From NCBI RefSeq assembly GCF_042679605.1, contig NZ_JBHTMU010000044.1, positions 1-32,929 of the forward strand: a stretch of DNA of 32,929 nt. The letters are read 5' to 3'. Positions within the stretch are counted from its first letter, which is position 1. The number at the start of each line of letters is the position of its first letter. The notes beneath the pieces are model-generated. The model did not search any database. It was not told the origin of the DNA and saw only the letters and a list, made by a program, of their open reading frames with translations. Below are positions 1-8,264 of the stretch, in pieces. This DNA is from Litorisediminicola beolgyonensis. GTDB lineage: Bacteria > Pseudomonadota > Alphaproteobacteria > Rhodobacterales > Rhodobacteraceae. A program made the position numbers and the translations under genes.

Positions 1-346
1 GTCGGGCTGCCGGTTGCGGCGCGGCGACAGCGGCGGGCGGCGCGATCACCTGCGCGTCGCTGGGTGTCGGCGTGACCGCGCGGGCCTGGGACCCTCCGAA
101 GGTCGGCGTGCCGCCACAGACATGCTGGCGCGACCGGCTGATCCGCGGCACCCAGTCGATCGCCCCGTCGAACCCGGCGCGGACATAGTAGCAGCCACGG
201 CTGTCGATATATTGCCGACCCTCATAGGAAGCGGGCGGAAACTCCGCCGGAATATCACGCGAAGACTGTGCCTCGCCCCCTGCCGGAAGCAGCAACGTCG
301 CCGCCAGGACTCCGCCCAGCAGCTGCAGACGCGCCAAGAAGAACAT
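1..346 (-). CDS. SPOR-type periplasmic protein, N-terminal part (cut by window edge)
   Basis: I translated this gene by hand from the ATG at 346-344; 115 codons are visible before the window ends. The N-terminus MFFLARLQLLGGVLAATLLL followed by PAGGEA looks like a signal peptide. A conserved block follows (DIPAEFPPASYEGRQYID, RGCYYVRAG, WVPRISRSRQ, CGGTPTF) that I recognise from Rhodobacteraceae proteins annotated as SPOR-domain proteins. The SPOR domain that binds denuded peptidoglycan would lie beyond the window, so its presence is inferred. A Pro/Ala-rich linker (IAPPAAVAAPQPAA) begins at about residue 100. A GGGGGG run about 6 nt before the ATG is a plausible ribosome site. The gene lies 69 bp downstream of upp on the same strand and could be co-transcribed, but its role (envelope or division) is unrelated to nucleoside salvage. 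Confidence 0.72.
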   Translation of the reverse strand, partial: MFFLARLQLLGGVLAATLLLPAGGEAQSSRDIPAEFPPASYEGRQYIDSRGCYYVRAGFDGAIDWVPRISRSRQHVCGGTPTFGGSQARAVTPTPSDAQVIAPPAAVAAPQPAAR

Positions 347-415
347 GCTCGACCCCCCAGTCGCTTTTCCTTGAGGATGCCCCAAGACCTAGCGTCTGTA
401 AAGGAGAAGGCGCGC

Positions 416-1048
416 TTATTTTGTGCCAAACATCCGGTCACCGGCATCGCCGAGCCCCGGAACGATATAGCCCTTTTCATTCAAGCGGCTATCGAGCGCA
501 GCTGTTACGATCGGCACGTCGGGATGGGCCTCCTGCATGCGCTGGACGCCCTCGGGCGCCGCCAGAAGGCAGAGAAACCGGATGTTGGTGGCCCCCGCCT
601 TCTTGAGAAGATCGACCGCCGCGGCCGAGGAATTGCCGGTCGCCAGCATCGGGTCGACGGCGATCACCAGCCGGTCGTCCAGCCCGTCGGGGACCTTGAA
701 ATAGTACTGCACCGGCTCCAGCGTCTCCTCGTCGCGGTAGAGGCCGACGAAGCCAACCCGCGCCGAGGGCACGAGCTCCAGCACCCCGTCGAGAAGCCCG
801 TTGCCCGCGCGCAGGATCGAGATCAGCGCCAGCTTCTTGCCCGCAAGAACCGGCGCGTCCATCTCCTGCAAGGGCGTCTCGATCCGCCGCGTCTCGAGCG
901 GCAGGTCGCGGGTGATCTCGTAGGCCAGGAACTGGCTGATCTCGCGCAGAAGCTGCCGGAACACCGCGGTCGAGGTGTCCTTCTGGCGCATCAGCGTCAG
1001 CTTGTGCTGCACCAGCGGGTGCTCGACGATGGTCAGGTTGGCGCTCAT
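416..1048 (-). CDS. upp: Uracil phosphoribosyltransferase
   Basis: Converts uracil and PRPP to UMP in the cytoplasm, the last step of pyrimidine base salvage. The product is 210 residues, the usual UPRT length. Visible motifs are the N-terminal HPLVQHKLTLMR block, the ISILRAGNGLLDGVL segment, the PRPP-binding loop AVDPMLATGNSSAAAV, and the C-terminal uracil-binding stretch YIVPGLGDAGDRMFGTK. The common loop form is ATGGS; here it is ATGNS, a conservative change. The start at 1048 overlaps the add stop by 4 bp (ATGA), which implies translational coupling and supports MSANLTIVEH as the N-terminus over a longer reading at 1150. It is the last enzyme gene of the cdd-deoA-deoB-add-upp cluster and takes the uracil released by DeoA. 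Confidence 0.97.
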   Translation of the reverse strand: MSANLTIVEHPLVQHKLTLMRQKDTSTAVFRQLLREISQFLAYEITRDLPLETRRIETPLQEMDAPVLAGKKLALISILRAGNGLLDGVLELVPSARVGFVGLYRDEETLEPVQYYFKVPDGLDDRLVIAVDPMLATGNSSAAAVDLLKKAGATNIRFLCLLAAPEGVQRMQEAHPDVPIVTAALDSRLNEKGYIVPGLGDAGDRMFGTK

Positions 1049-2049
1049 GTCGTCTCCAGTCGTGTCTTCAGCCGGTCCTTGGTCGCCGGGTCGCAGAACG
1101 CCGCGTCGAGCGCGGTGCGGTTGACCTCGGCAAAGACCTCTTCGTCCCATCCGAAGGTGGTGGCAAGCCCGCGATACTCGTCCTCCATCGTGGTGTGGAA
1201 GAAGGGCGGATCATCGGTCGAGACGGTCACCTTGACGCCCTTGTCGCGCAGCTCCTCGATCGGATGCAGATGCATGCGCGGCACAGCCCCGAGGAACACG
1301 TTCGATCCCGGGCAGACCTCGAGCACGATGCCATCCTCGGCCAGACGATCGACCAACTCGGGGTCCTGCGCCGCGGCGATGCCGTGGCCGATCCGGCTGA
1401 CCTTGAGATCGTCAAGCGCCTCGCGCACCTCCCGGGGCCCGCGCCATTCGCCCGCGTGGCTGGTCAGGCCCAGCCCCGCCTCGCGCGCCGCGTCGAAAGC
1501 CCAGGCGAAATCGCGCTGCCGCCCGGCATTTTCGTCGCCGCCCATGCCGAAGCCGACGATCCAGTCGCCCGCCGTCTCCGCCGCGCAGACCGCCGAGCGC
1601 TTGGCCGAGTCCGGTCCGAAATGGCGCACGCAGGTGACGATGCCGCGCAGGATGACGCCCATGTCGCGCTCGCCCCGGTCGGCCGCCTCGCGGATGGCAT
1701 GGAGGTATTCCCTCCAGGCCTCGACCTCGCCGCGCCCGCAGAAATCCGGCGACAAGAAGCTTTCGAGATAGATCACCCCGCTTTCCGCCGCGCGCTCCAG
1801 AAGCGCCGTGGTCAGCCGCGCGTAATCCTCGGGCGTTCTGAGCACGCTCGTCGCGGCCTCGTAAATGCGCAGGAATTCCTCGAAATCCTTGTAGGCGTAA
1901 GAGCCGTCCTCGCGGAAAATCTTGTCCAGGTTGATGGACTTCTCCTGCGCCAGCGCCCGGATCAGTTCGGGCGGCGCGGCGCCCTCGTGATGCAGGTGCA
2001 GCTCGATCTTCGGCAGCGCCACGATGCGCTCCAGCCGCTCCTCGTCCAT
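1045..2049 (-). CDS. add: Adenosine deaminase
   Basis: Hydrolytically deaminates adenosine or deoxyadenosine to inosine or deoxyinosine plus ammonia. The 334-residue protein has the metal-dependent amidohydrolase motifs in order: KIELHLHHEGA near residue 14 (zinc HxH), TSHAGEW (zinc His and catalytic Glu), RIGHGIAAA, PGSNVFLG and STDDPPFF (zinc Asp). HHEGA replaces the more common HLDGA or HLEGT. Assignment as adenosine rather than adenine deaminase rests on overall resemblance and on the nucleoside-salvage context, so some doubt remains. The ATG at 2049 lies 11 bp after the deoB stop and is preceded by a GAAGGAGAC-like ribosome site. The stop overlaps the upp start by 4 bp. Confidence 0.9.
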   Translation of the reverse strand: MDEERLERIVALPKIELHLHHEGAAPPELIRALAQEKSINLDKIFREDGSYAYKDFEEFLRIYEAATSVLRTPEDYARLTTALLERAAESGVIYLESFLSPDFCGRGEVEAWREYLHAIREAADRGERDMGVILRGIVTCVRHFGPDSAKRSAVCAAETAGDWIVGFGMGGDENAGRQRDFAWAFDAAREAGLGLTSHAGEWRGPREVREALDDLKVSRIGHGIAAAQDPELVDRLAEDGIVLEVCPGSNVFLGAVPRMHLHPIEELRDKGVKVTVSTDDPPFFHTTMEDEYRGLATTFGWDEEVFAEVNRTALDAAFCDPATKDRLKTRLETT

Positions 2050-2060
2050 GTCCGTCTCCT

Positions 2061-3266
2061 TCAGAGAACGCTGCGCCCCGCGCCCGCGTTCGTGACACCC
2101 AGATGCGCCGCGACGCTCGCGGCCACATCCGAAAACCCGATCTGGCCCAGCGCTCCCGCGCCCCGGCCTGCCATCAGCACCGGGACCCGCTCGCGGGTAT
2201 GGTCGGTGCCGATCCAGGTCGGATCGTTGCCGTGATCCGCCGTCAGGCACAAGAGGTCGCAGTCCCGGAGCCGCGGCAGAAGCGCGCCGATCCCCCGGTC
2301 GAACCATTCGAGCGCCCGGGCATAGCCCGAGAGGTCGCGACGGTGCCCCCAGAGGCTGTCGAACTCGACGAAATTGGCGAAGACCAGCGCGCCGTCGGGG
2401 GCCTCATCGACGAGGCTCTCGAGATGCGCCATCAGCTCCTCGTCAGTGCCGGTCCGGCTCTCGTCGATGCCGGTCGCCGAGAAGATGTCCGAGATCTTGC
2501 CGACCCCGATCACCCGTCCGCCCGCGCCCTGCACCCAGTCCGTCAGCACCGGCTTCGGCGGCGCGATCGCATAGTCGCGCCGGTTCTTGGTGCGCCGGAA
2601 CGCGCCCGGTGCGCCGACGAAGGGCCGCGCAATGACCCGCCCGACCTTCATCTGGTGCAGGATCGGCGCCACGGTCTCGCAGAGCGTCAACAGCCGGTCG
2701 AGCCCGAAGCGGTCCTCATGCGCGGCGATCTGGAAGACGCTGTCGGCGGAGGTGTAGCAGATCGGCCAGCCGGTCTGGAGATGCGCCTCGCCGAACCGGT
2801 CGAGCATCACCGTGCCCGAGCCGTGACATTCCGCCAGGAGCCCCTCCGTCCCCGCCGCCGCCCGAACCGCGACGCGCAGCTCCTCGGGGAAAGCCGGAAC
2901 AGCGTCGGGAAAGTAGTGCCAGTCCCAGGGCACCGGCAGCCCTGCCAGCTCCCAATGTCCCGAGGGCGTGTCCTTGCCGCGTGACACTTCCGTGGCCGCG
3001 CCCCAGAGCCCGGCGGGCTCCGGCCCGGCCAGCAGATCCTCGCCCGAGGCGAGCTCCAGCGCCGCGCCCAGACCCAGCGCGCGCATATGCGGCACCGCGA
3101 GCGGCCCGCTCCGCCCCTCCTCAGCCCGACCCTCGGCGCAGGCGCGCGCGATATGACCGAGCGTGTTCGCCCCGGTATCGGGCGTGCCGTCATTGAAGAA
3201 CGCCGCCGCATCCGGCGCGCCGCCGATGCCGACCGAATCCATCACCACAAGGAACGCCCGGCTCAT
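2061..3266 (-). CDS. deoB: Phosphopentomutase
   Basis: Interconverts ribose-1-P/ribose-5-P and deoxyribose-1-P/deoxyribose-5-P, linking nucleoside phosphorolysis to the pentose pool. It is 401 residues, normal for DeoB. It shows alkaline-phosphatase superfamily metal motifs: MDSVGIGGAPDA at the N-terminus with the first metal Asp, DTGANTLGHIA, the SGHWE motif, and the C-terminal TADHGNDPTWIGTDHTRE carrying Asp and His ligands. The start MSRAFLVVMDS at 3266 fits the family; longer in-frame readings add only GC-rich low-complexity sequence. It is separated from deoA by 163 bp (3267-3429), the only long gap in the operon. That gap contains a purine tract on the coding strand (around 3347-3358) but no gene I can support. 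Confidence 0.96.
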   Translation of the reverse strand: MSRAFLVVMDSVGIGGAPDAAAFFNDGTPDTGANTLGHIARACAEGRAEEGRSGPLAVPHMRALGLGAALELASGEDLLAGPEPAGLWGAATEVSRGKDTPSGHWELAGLPVPWDWHYFPDAVPAFPEELRVAVRAAAGTEGLLAECHGSGTVMLDRFGEAHLQTGWPICYTSADSVFQIAAHEDRFGLDRLLTLCETVAPILHQMKVGRVIARPFVGAPGAFRRTKNRRDYAIAPPKPVLTDWVQGAGGRVIGVGKISDIFSATGIDESRTGTDEELMAHLESLVDEAPDGALVFANFVEFDSLWGHRRDLSGYARALEWFDRGIGALLPRLRDCDLLCLTADHGNDPTWIGTDHTRERVPVLMAGRGAGALGQIGFSDVAASVAAHLGVTNAGAGRSVL

Positions 3267-3429
3267 GGCGCGCGCCCCCGACGCCACGCGCCACCCGCGG
3301 TCTCCGCCCGCGCGACCTCGCGCACCGCGCCCCACCCCGATGCTTCTTCTTTTTCCAAATACGCACCCCTGCCCTCGGCCAATCTGCGCCAAGGCCGGGC
3401 AAGTGCACCATTCGGATCAAGCGCCGGCC

Positions 3430-4722
3430 TCATGCCACCCGCTCCCGCACCAGATCCGGCACCTCCGCATCGCCCAGCGTCAGAGCTGCGAGCACCGCGC
3501 GCTCGGCGGCGATCGCCTGTTCCATGCGCGCCGCGTGAACGCGCGCGACCGGCTGGCCCTTGGCGAGAGCCGTCCCGAGCGGGGCCACGTCCGACAGGCC
3601 CACCGCCGGGTCCACCCGGTCGCTCTCGACCTGTCTCCCGGCCCCGAGCCGCAGCGCCGCGAGACCCAGCGCCTCGCCGTCCCAGGCCTCGACCCGGCCC
3701 GCCTCGGGCGCGGGCACCTCGCGGATCACCGGGGCTTCGGGCAGAAATCGCGCGCCTTGCTCGACGAAGCTGAGCGGCCCGCCCTGCGCATAGACCATGC
3801 GCCCGAAGCTCTCGGCGGCGGCACCGCTGTCGAGAAGCCCTTCCAGCCGCGCCGCCGCGCCGTCTTCGCCCGTGGCCGAAGACATAAGCTCCGCCCCCAG
3901 CGCCACTGACAGATCCCGGAGCGGCCCGCGTGCGCGGCCGGTTAGCACGTCGAGCGAGGCCACGACCTCGAGCGCATTGCCGAGACAGGGCGCGAGCGGC
4001 TGGCTCATGTCGGTCAGAAGCGCCGTCGTCGGACAGCCCGCCGCGCTGGCGGTCTCAACAAGCGCGCGCGCCAGGGCCAGCGCCTCGTCTTCGGATTTCA
4101 TGAAAGCGCCCGAGCCCAGCTTGACGTCGAGCACCAGCCCGTCGAGCCCCGCGGCAAGCTTCTTCGACAGGATCGAGGCACAGATCAGATCGAGGCTCTC
4201 GACCGTCCCGGTCACGTCGCGCACCGCGTAGAGCCGCCGGTCGGCGGGCGCGATCTCGGGCGAGGCCGCGACGATGGCGCAGCCCGCCTCGCTCACGACC
4301 CGGCGCAGAGCCGCCTCGTCGAGCGTCACCCGCAGGCCCGGGATCGCCTCCATCTTGTCGAGCGTGCCGCCCGTATGCCCGAGCCCCCGGCCCGAGATCA
4401 TCGGCACGTAGACCCCCGCCGCCGCCAGAAGCGGCGCGAGAACGAGGCTCACGCAATCGCCGACACCGCCCGTCGAATGCTTGTCGAGGACCGGCGCGTC
4501 GAGCGCCCAGGAGAGCACCGACCCGGAGTCGCGCATCGCCCGCGTCAGCGCCACGCGCCCCGCATCGCCGAGCCCCCTGAGGCAGACCGCCATCGCGAAG
4601 GCCCCGGCCTGCGCGTCCGAGACGCGCCCGTCCGCCAGGCCCGCGGCGAACCAGGCCAGCGCCTCGTCCGATGGCGTCTCGCCCCGTCTCAGACCGGCGA
4701 GCACGGCGCGTGCATCGGTCAT
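3430..4722 (-). CDS. deoA: Thymidine phosphorylase
   Basis: Phosphorolyses thymidine (and probably deoxyuridine) to the base plus deoxyribose-1-phosphate, which DeoB then isomerises. The 430-residue protein is the usual length. Visible elements are the N-terminal helical domain with LAGLRRGETPSDEALAW, the phosphate loop KHSTGGVGD, SGRGLGHTGGTLDKMEAI, and the family signature ASILSKKLAAGLDGLVLDVK followed by GSGAFMK. A C-terminal domain typical of pyrimidine nucleoside phosphorylases ends in GDAEVPDLVRERVA. The start at 4722 overlaps the cdd stop by 4 bp (ATGA), and this fixes MTDARAVLAG as the N-terminus. The coupling to cdd makes sense because deaminated cytidine yields the uridine-type substrates. 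Confidence 0.96.
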   Translation of the reverse strand: MTDARAVLAGLRRGETPSDEALAWFAAGLADGRVSDAQAGAFAMAVCLRGLGDAGRVALTRAMRDSGSVLSWALDAPVLDKHSTGGVGDCVSLVLAPLLAAAGVYVPMISGRGLGHTGGTLDKMEAIPGLRVTLDEAALRRVVSEAGCAIVAASPEIAPADRRLYAVRDVTGTVESLDLICASILSKKLAAGLDGLVLDVKLGSGAFMKSEDEALALARALVETASAAGCPTTALLTDMSQPLAPCLGNALEVVASLDVLTGRARGPLRDLSVALGAELMSSATGEDGAAARLEGLLDSGAAAESFGRMVYAQGGPLSFVEQGARFLPEAPVIREVPAPEAGRVEAWDGEALGLAALRLGAGRQVESDRVDPAVGLSDVAPLGTALAKGQPVARVHAARMEQAIAAERAVLAALTLGDAEVPDLVRERVA

Positions 4723-5114
4723 GTGCGCTCCATGTGATCCGCGCCGAACGCCCCCGGCAGAAGTTCGGCCAGCGTCACCGACCGCTCCGCCCCGTCGACG
4801 GTCGCCATGGTGATCCGCGCGTCGCGTGCGGCAAACTCGGCGATCTTCTGGCGGCAACCGCCGCAGGGCGGCACCGGGTCGGGCGCGTCGGCGACGACGT
4901 AGACCTCGGCGATGCCGGTCTCCCCGGCGGCGACCATCGCCGCGATCGCGCCCGCCTCGGCGCAGGTGCCTTCGGGATAGGCCACGTTCTCGACGTTGCA
5001 GCCGATGGCGACATGGCCGGTCACGGTCCTGAGCGCCGCGCCCACCTTGAAGTTCGAATAGGGCGCATGGGCCCGCTCGCGCACCGCCAGAGCGGCCTGC
5101 CGCAGATCGTCCAT
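4719..5114 (-). CDS. cdd: Cytidine deaminase
   Basis: Deaminates cytidine and deoxycytidine to uridine and deoxyuridine. The 131-residue length is that of the small homotetrameric class. The zinc site is clear: the CAEAGAI motif (Cys, catalytic Glu) and PCGGCRQ (two Cys), making this a three-cysteine enzyme. The substrate motif YSNFKVGAAL and NVENVAYPEGTC are also present. The ATG at 5114 is preceded by AAGGAGCG, a good ribosome site, and gives the normal N-terminus MDDLRQAALAVRERA. It is the promoter-proximal gene of the salvage operon, so the promoter should lie in 5115-5328. Its stop overlaps the deoA start. Confidence 0.96.
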   Translation of the reverse strand: MDDLRQAALAVRERAHAPYSNFKVGAALRTVTGHVAIGCNVENVAYPEGTCAEAGAIAAMVAAGETGIAEVYVVADAPDPVPPCGGCRQKIAEFAARDARITMATVDGAERSVTLAELLPGAFGADHMERT

Positions 5115-5328
5115 CCCTCGCGCTCCTTTTTGCCTGTCGCGTCCGCGCATGGTGGAGCCTCGCCCGTCTCGGCGCAAGCGGTGACCCGGCGGCGGGCGCG
5201 CCCGGCAAGACCAAGCCCGTGACCGCTAACGGAAATCCCCGCCGGTTTGGGTTTGCACCCATAAGACTTTCGTCTAAGCCTGCTCTATTCTAAGGCGGTT
5301 TGGAAACCGCTCCACGGGGGAAAGCGCG
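5115..5328. promoter_or_regulatory. Divergent control region of the salvage operon and maeB
   Basis: This 214-bp non-coding stretch lies between divergent cdd (-) and maeB (+) and must contain both promoters, though I could not fix convincing -35/-10 pairs. Near maeB there is a perfect 7-bp inverted repeat with a GG centre (GCGGTTT GG AAACCGC, 5295-5310) just before the ribosome site GGGGGAAAG (about 5316-5324). A weaker AGAC-TTTC-GTCT repeat lies at 5264-5275. Either could be an operator or leader hairpin; no regulator gene is adjacent. Confidence 0.45.
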
Positions 5329-7611
5329 ATGGCCGAGAACAGCACCAACGAAACCCTGCGTCAGGCGGCTCTGGCCTATCACGAATTCCCCAAGCCCGGA
5401 AAACTCGAGATCCGCGCCACCAAGCCGATGGCCAATGGCCGCGACCTCGCCCGCGCCTATTCCCCCGGCGTGGCCGAGGCCTGTCTCGAGATCAAGGACA
5501 ACCCGAACGAGGCCGCGCGCTACACCGCCAAGCAGAACCTCGTCGCGGTGATCTCGAACGGCACGGCGGTCCTCGGCCTCGGGAATATCGGCGCGCTGGC
5601 CTCGAAGCCGGTGATGGAGGGCAAGGCCGTCCTCTTCAAGAAATTCGCCGGGATCGACTGCTTCGACATCGAGGTGAACGAGCCCGACCCCGAGAAGCTG
5701 GCCGAGATCGTCTGCGCGCTGGAGCCGACCTTCGGCGCGGTGAACCTCGAGGACATCAAGGCGCCCGACTGCTTCATCGTCGAGCGCATCTGCCGCGAGC
5801 GGATGAACATCCCCGTCTTCCATGACGACCAGCACGGCACCGCCATCGTCGTGGGGGCCGCCGCGACCAACGCGCTGCGGGTGGCCGACAAGACATTCGA
5901 GGACATCAAGATCGTCTCGACCGGCGGCGGCGCGGCGGGGATCGCCTGTCTCAACATGCTTCTGAAGCTCGGTGTCCGGCGCGAGAACGTCTGGCTCTGC
6001 GATATCGAGGGCCTCGTCTACGAGGGCCGCGAAAAGGACATGACCCCGCAGAAGGCCGAGTTCGCCCAAGGGTCCAGCCCGGCGAGCCTCGGCGACGTGA
6101 TCGAGGGCGCGGACCTCTTCCTCGGCCTCTCCGGCCCCGGCGTGCTGAAGCCCGAGATGGTAGCGAAAATGGCCGCGCGCCCGATCATCTTCGCGCTGGC
6201 GAACCCGACGCCTGAGATCATGCCCGACCTGGCCCGTGAGGTTGCGCCCGATGCGATCATCGCCACCGGCCGGTCGGACTTCCCGAACCAGGTCAACAAC
6301 GTCCTCTGCTTCCCCTTCATCTTCCGCGGCGCGCTCGATGTCGGCGCGACGACCATCAACGACGAGATGGAGATCGCCTGCGTCGAGGGCATCGCCGCGC
6401 TCGCCCGTGCCACGACCTCGGCCGAGGCGGCGGCGGCCTATTCCAGCGAGCAGCTGACCTTCGGCGCCGATTACCTGATCCCCAAGCCCTTCGACCCGCG
6501 CCTCTCGGCGGTCGTGTCGTCCTCGGTCGCGAAGGCGGCGATGGAGTCGGGCGTCGCGGCGCGCCCGCTTGAGGACATGGAGGCCTACAAGCAGAAGCTC
6601 CGCGCCTCGGTCTACAAATCCGCGCTCCTCATGCGCCCGGTCTTCGAGGCCGCGGCGACCGCCTCGCGCAAGATCGTCTTCGCCGAGGGCGAGGACGAGC
6701 GCGTGCTCAGGGCCGCGCAGGCCATTCTCGAGGATACCACCGAGCAGCCGATCCTGATCGGACGCCCCGAGGTCATCGCCATGCGCTGCGAGCGGCTCGG
6801 GCTCGAGATCCGTCCCGACCGCGACTTCCACCTTGTGAACCCCGAGAACGACCCGCGCTACCGCGACTACTGGGAGACCTACCACGCCGTTCTCGCCCGC
6901 CGCGGCGTCACGCCCGACATCGCGCGCGCCGTCATGCGCACCAACACCACCGCCATCGGCGCGGTAATGGTCCAGCGCGGCGAGGCCGACAGCCTGATCT
7001 GCGGCACCTTCGGCGAGTTCCGCTGGCATCTGAACTACGTCACCCAGATGCTCTCGGACGCGGACAAGCACCCGCAGGGCGCGCTGTCGCTGATGATCCT
7101 CGAGGACGGCCCGCTCTTCATCGCCGACACGCATGTGCATATCGTGCCAACGCCCGAGCAGATCGCGGAGACCGCGATCGGGGCGGCGCGCCATGTCCGT
7201 CGCTTCGGCGTCACGCCGAAGATCGCGCTCTGCTCGCAATCGCAATTCGGCAACCAGCAGAGCGACAGCGCCGACCGCATCCGCGCGGCGATAGCACTTC
7301 TCGATTCCGAGACCCGCGACTTCTGCTACGAGGGCGAGATGAATGTCGAAGCCGCTCTCGATGCCGATCTGCGCGAGCGGCTCATGCCCGACAACCGCAT
7401 GGACGGTGCCGCGAACACGCTGATCTTCGCCCATGCGGATGCGGCGTCCGGCGTGCGCAATATCCTCAAGATGAAGGCGCAGGGGCTCGAGGTCGGTCCG
7501 ATCCTGATGGGCCTCGGCAACCGGGCGCATATCGTGACCCCCTCGATCACCGCACGCGGTCTTCTGAACATGGCCGCCATCGCGGGCACCCCGGTCGAGC
7601 AATACGGCTGA
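5329..7611 (+). CDS. maeB: NADP-dependent malic enzyme with phosphotransacetylase-like domain
   Basis: Oxidatively decarboxylates malate to pyruvate, giving NADPH. The 760-residue size is typical of the MaeB class, which fuses a malic enzyme (about 1-430) to a phosphotransacetylase-like domain (about 435-760). Malic-enzyme motifs visible are GRDLARAYSPGVAEAC, VAVISNGTAVLGLGNIGALA, the FHDDQHGTAIVVGAA metal/substrate segment, the nucleotide-binding STGGGAAGIACLN, and ATGRSDFPNQVNNVLCFPFI. The C-terminal half contains PTA-type segments such as LICGTFGEFRWHLNYV and LIFAHADAASGVRNILK. In known MaeB proteins this half is regulatory (acetyl-CoA sensing) and not catalytic; I infer the same here. The start is supported by GGGGGAAAGCGCG before the ATG. 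A 779-codon reading on the opposite strand is only a GC-codon shadow. Confidence 0.95.
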   Translation: MAENSTNETLRQAALAYHEFPKPGKLEIRATKPMANGRDLARAYSPGVAEACLEIKDNPNEAARYTAKQNLVAVISNGTAVLGLGNIGALASKPVMEGKAVLFKKFAGIDCFDIEVNEPDPEKLAEIVCALEPTFGAVNLEDIKAPDCFIVERICRERMNIPVFHDDQHGTAIVVGAAATNALRVADKTFEDIKIVSTGGGAAGIACLNMLLKLGVRRENVWLCDIEGLVYEGREKDMTPQKAEFAQGSSPASLGDVIEGADLFLGLSGPGVLKPEMVAKMAARPIIFALANPTPEIMPDLAREVAPDAIIATGRSDFPNQVNNVLCFPFIFRGALDVGATTINDEMEIACVEGIAALARATTSAEAAAAYSSEQLTFGADYLIPKPFDPRLSAVVSSSVAKAAMESGVAARPLEDMEAYKQKLRASVYKSALLMRPVFEAAATASRKIVFAEGEDERVLRAAQAILEDTTEQPILIGRPEVIAMRCERLGLEIRPDRDFHLVNPENDPRYRDYWETYHAVLARRGVTPDIARAVMRTNTTAIGAVMVQRGEADSLICGTFGEFRWHLNYVTQMLSDADKHPQGALSLMILEDGPLFIADTHVHIVPTPEQIAETAIGAARHVRRFGVTPKIALCSQSQFGNQQSDSADRIRAAIALLDSETRDFCYEGEMNVEAALDADLRERLMPDNRMDGAANTLIFAHADAASGVRNILKMKAQGLEVGPILMGLGNRAHIVTPSITARGLLNMAAIAGTPVEQYG

Positions 7612-8264
7612 GGGCGAAAACCCGCGCAAGCCAAGCCCCTACATCAAAAGGGATTTCGCCTATTGCGAGATCCCACCACCCGAATACAACAAAAATTAAC
7701 TTGCCTTCTCGGAATTGATCGCTCCCGAATTTCATTGAGAATCACGGCAATTTATTGTAGACAGATAAGCGCTTCACTACTGTAAAAAGTCATATTGTTT
7801 CTCAACCATAAATTATCACAACTGCTGACATCTTCATAAAAAGAGCCTTTGAAAGGCGTATGACCGAACGGGATAGCGGTCGTTGACGGACGTTCATTAA
7901 CGGCGTCTCGTGGCATAACAACGGGCACCGCCGGGTCGAGCACCAAGCGTTTGACCCGTCACAATAATTCCATGACAGGCACCGGCGGCACGGGACGCAT
8001 CGCGCGTCCGCGACAGGGTTGGGCATTCGCGCCCGAACCCTGACTTTCTCACTCGGTCAATTCCGGTTTGGACCGGCGCATTTCGGCGCGTGGCCGCAAA
8101 AAGCTCTCCGCTCCGTTTCGGGCGGGGGATCGATGCTTTTCGGCTCACCGCCTTGCCCGGGTCCTCTCGCGGGGTCCGCTCCGCTCTCCCGGCCCACTTG
8201 GCCCGGGACCGGAAGACGCGTGCCTTTCTCCGCTCGCAACAGGGGACACCCCGGGGATTAGGAC
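7612..8264. other. 653-bp non-coding region with AT-rich core upstream of the adhesin
   Basis: No credible gene lies here. By hand count 7681-7860 has 65 G/C in 180 bases (36%), in sharp contrast to the GC-rich flanks. From about 7920 the composition climbs back to high GC. This is presumably the control region and long leader of the adhesin gene at 8265. Low-GC DNA of this kind is a usual target of silencers such as MucR-family proteins in alphaproteobacteria, but that is inference. A small hairpin on the minus strand (GCCTT-TCA-AAGGC, 7845-7857) is followed by TCTTTTT, resembling a terminator for a leftward transcript. A TTGACG at 7883-7888 has no acceptable -10 partner. Confidence 0.6.

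Noticed and set aside
14..1771. 585-codon plus reading across upp and the add 3' end
   Set aside because: Spans opposite-strand genes with strong motifs; product is Arg/Ser-rich without family resemblance.
5290..7629. 779-codon open reading on the minus strand opposite maeB
   Set aside because: It is a codon-bias shadow of maeB: low-complexity Arg/Asp/Gly/Val-rich product without family motifs, while the plus strand gives a complete malic enzyme.
7883..7888. TTGACG as a -35 box for the adhesin
   Set aside because: No acceptable -10 sequence at 16-18 bp spacing downstream.
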